A DNA stretch of 29,590 nt, from the NCBI GenBank assembly GCA_937892545.1, contig CALAFO010000077.1, positions 1 through 29,590 of the forward strand. Direction: 5' to 3'. This DNA is from Scatosoma sp002474405. GTDB taxonomy: Bacteria; Bacillota; Clostridia; Christensenellales; Borkfalkiaceae. The position numbers were made by a program, and so were the translations under genes. The notes beneath the pieces were generated by a model. That model had not been told where the DNA came from. It made no database searches and saw nothing but the letters and a program-made list of their open reading frames with translations. Of the stretch, positions 28,248 through 29,590 are shown in pieces. How positions within the stretch are numbered: the first letter of the stretch is position 1; each line of letters starts with the position of its first letter.

Positions 28248-29590
28248 TTATTTATTGTAATACCCGTCGATTTCCACCGAGAATTTCCCGCCGGTCGGGT
28301 TTTCGAAAATCAGTTTTATATAGTGCGCGCCGTTGTTAATACTCGCCGCATTTTTTTCCGCGCCGCCGAACAAATCGGTTGAAAAATCGTTCTCCTTGCC
28401 GCCGTTGTACGCGCCTATTTTCTTCGTATACGCGTGCAAATCTACCAGCAGCAATTCCCCGTCGTTCGAAGCCGTAACCTGTACCGACTCGCCGTTAATT
28501 TCGCATTTCACGCCGATATTGTTCGCGCCCTTAATTTTAATCGCCAGCTTCGTAGCGGAAATTTCCGCTTTCGGCATCAGCACAATAGAATCGAACGCCT
28601 GCGATTCGTTTGCAAACGCGCCCAGATTATCGAAACTTTTCACCGCAGATCGATTCATCGCGGGGTAGAGCGAAATTTCCGAGCCGTCGAACGTATTGCC
28701 GATTGCCTGACTTACAATCGCGGGCAACACCATACTGTACCCCTTGTACAATCTCGGCGAATCATAGCACTCATCATCAACAAAAACGGTATTCTTATTT
28801 ATCGAATTTATGCACGCCGCATCGATAATTCCGTTATATTTTGTTTTAAATTCGGAAGCGTATTCATCGTCTTTTGCCACTAACGAATCGCCGATTACGC
28901 TTGATTTAATAAAGTTTACTAATTTTTCGCTATCGAAATTTTCATAGCCGAGCGCGTTAATTTTAGCAAGCGAGCTTTGATACGTTGCGGAATTTCCGTT
29001 TACCGTTTCGCCCGCAAGCGTTTGAGCAATTGCCGCTTTCATTTTGTTGATATTTTCCGTAGAAGCAAATGCTTCATACGTGCTTGTACCCGAATCGTAC
29101 CATTTCCATTGTTTATCTTGTACAACTAATGTTTCAATAGAAATCGAAAATACGTTGTACAGTACCATATTCCGTCCTTCAATCGCCCCAGAAAGATTCA
29201 AAGCGTCGTTTCTTAATAAATAGTTCATTCCGCTTACAAGTTGAATCGACTTTTGAAAATCGGCAATATCATCGATATTAACGCTTCTTAATTCAGTAAC
29301 GGCTTCTTGCTGAGCCGCTAATAAAGTATTGCTGTTTACAACGGCGTTTTGGCTTTGGTATGTAAAAGCGTTTTCGCCGTTTTTTAAAGTAAATTTCGCG
29401 TTTTGCGTGCGGTTGTGCGTTGTTTGGTTGTACCCGTAAACATAAGTGAGCCGATACAAAATATCCTGCGCCAACAGGTCGATTTGTCTATCTAAAATTT
29501 CATTAAAACTTTTTGCCGAGCCGTCCGCGTCTGTGATATTTCCGCGCAAATAGCTCGCTTTCACGCCGCCGAAAACGTCCGCCGCGCTTT
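28248..29590 (-). CDS. Unidentified protein, probably extracellular, truncated by window edge
   Basis: The frame is open to the right edge of the window, so only the C-terminal ~447 residues are seen. The GTG at 29564 is only an internal candidate start. The visible part is rich in Asn, Ser, Thr and Tyr with few cysteines (KCEIN, DECYD, AACIN). An Ala/Leu helical middle part is followed by a beta-rich C-terminal domain (IKIKGANNIGVKCEINGESV, HYIKLIFENPTGGKFSVEI) that ends at GYYNK. Composition and the Tyr/Asn-rich strands suggest a secreted or cell-surface protein. No LPXTG, S-layer repeat or transmembrane anchor is present in this part. I do not recognise the family. Confidence 0.6.
   Translation of the reverse strand, partial: SAADVFGGVKASYLRGNITDADGSAKSFNEILDRQIDLLAQDILYRLTYVYGYNQTTHNRTQNAKFTLKNGENAFTYQSQNAVVNSNTLLAAQQEAVTELRSVNIDDIADFQKSIQLVSGMNYLLRNDALNLSGAIEGRNMVLYNVFSISIETLVVQDKQWKWYDSGTSTYEAFASTENINKMKAAIAQTLAGETVNGNSATYQSSLAKINALGYENFDSEKLVNFIKSSVIGDSLVAKDDEYASEFKTKYNGIIDAACINSINKNTVFVDDECYDSPRLYKGYSMVLPAIVSQAIGNTFDGSEISLYPAMNRSAVKSFDNLGAFANESQAFDSIVLMPKAEISATKLAIKIKGANNIGVKCEINGESVQVTASNDGELLLVDLHAYTKKIGAYNGGKENDFSTDLFGGAEKNAASINNGAHYIKLIFENPTGGKFSVEIDGYYNK

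Overview
The window looks like a chromosome segment of an anaerobic, endospore-lineage Firmicute (Clostridia). The pointers are two different clostridial-type [FeFe]-hydrogenases, a SpoIIE/PP2C-type phosphatase, a PolC-type exonuclease module, NrdR, the non-mevalonate gene ispG, purine-rich AGGAGG-like ribosome sites, and many good sigma-A promoters and U-tailed terminators. No rRNA, tRNA or CRISPR was seen, so the genus cannot be fixed. Two composition regimes are visible: positions 1 to about 5,480 are A-rich with all genes on the + strand, while about 5,690 to the end is more GC-rich with every gene on the - strand.

Region 1 (1 to ~5,480) is the right-hand part of an integrated mobile element that I read as an inovirus-like (filamentous phage) prophage or a close relative. 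In order it has the C-terminal part of a Zot/HerA-like ATPase, two small basic unknown proteins, a HUH-type rolling-circle Rep, a 573-bp non-coding region full of strong hairpins, a zinc-ribbon protein with a probable PD-(D/E)XK nuclease domain, and an IS30-family transposase that may act as the integrase. Within the non-coding region a near-consensus promoter drives a short, strongly self-complementary transcript that ends at a canonical terminator just before the nuclease gene. This is the most likely undescribed module in the window.

Region 2 (5,688-10,980) is a DNA-repair operon: a compact RecD/Dda-like helicase, then sbcD and sbcC, with its own promoter. Region 3 (11,120-15,934) is a tight five-gene operon: two thioredoxin-like [2Fe-2S] ferredoxins, a PAS-containing sensory (group C) [FeFe]-hydrogenase, a PP2C/SpoIIE phosphatase with an unassigned C-terminal domain, and a group B-type [FeFe]-hydrogenase. 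The inferred circuit is hydrogen or redox sensing by the PAS hydrogenase, passed to the phosphatase.

Region 4 (16,085-20,542) holds a small-molecule kinase of the aminoglycoside phosphotransferase fold, a LysR regulator, a low-affinity phosphate transporter with its DUF47/PhoU-like partner, and the YfcE phosphodiesterase. Region 5 (20,072-24,402) is a metal-efflux operon: arsR, a triple-HMA P1B-ATPase, rdgB and yfcE. A TGAA-N6-TTCA operator lies on the predicted start of the arsR transcript. Region 6 (24,494 to the end) carries ispG with a free-standing PolC-like OB-fold/exonuclease protein, a 660-bp non-coding stretch of GGGGAAG palindromes, nrdR, and the C-terminal part of an unidentified, possibly surface-located protein cut by the window edge.
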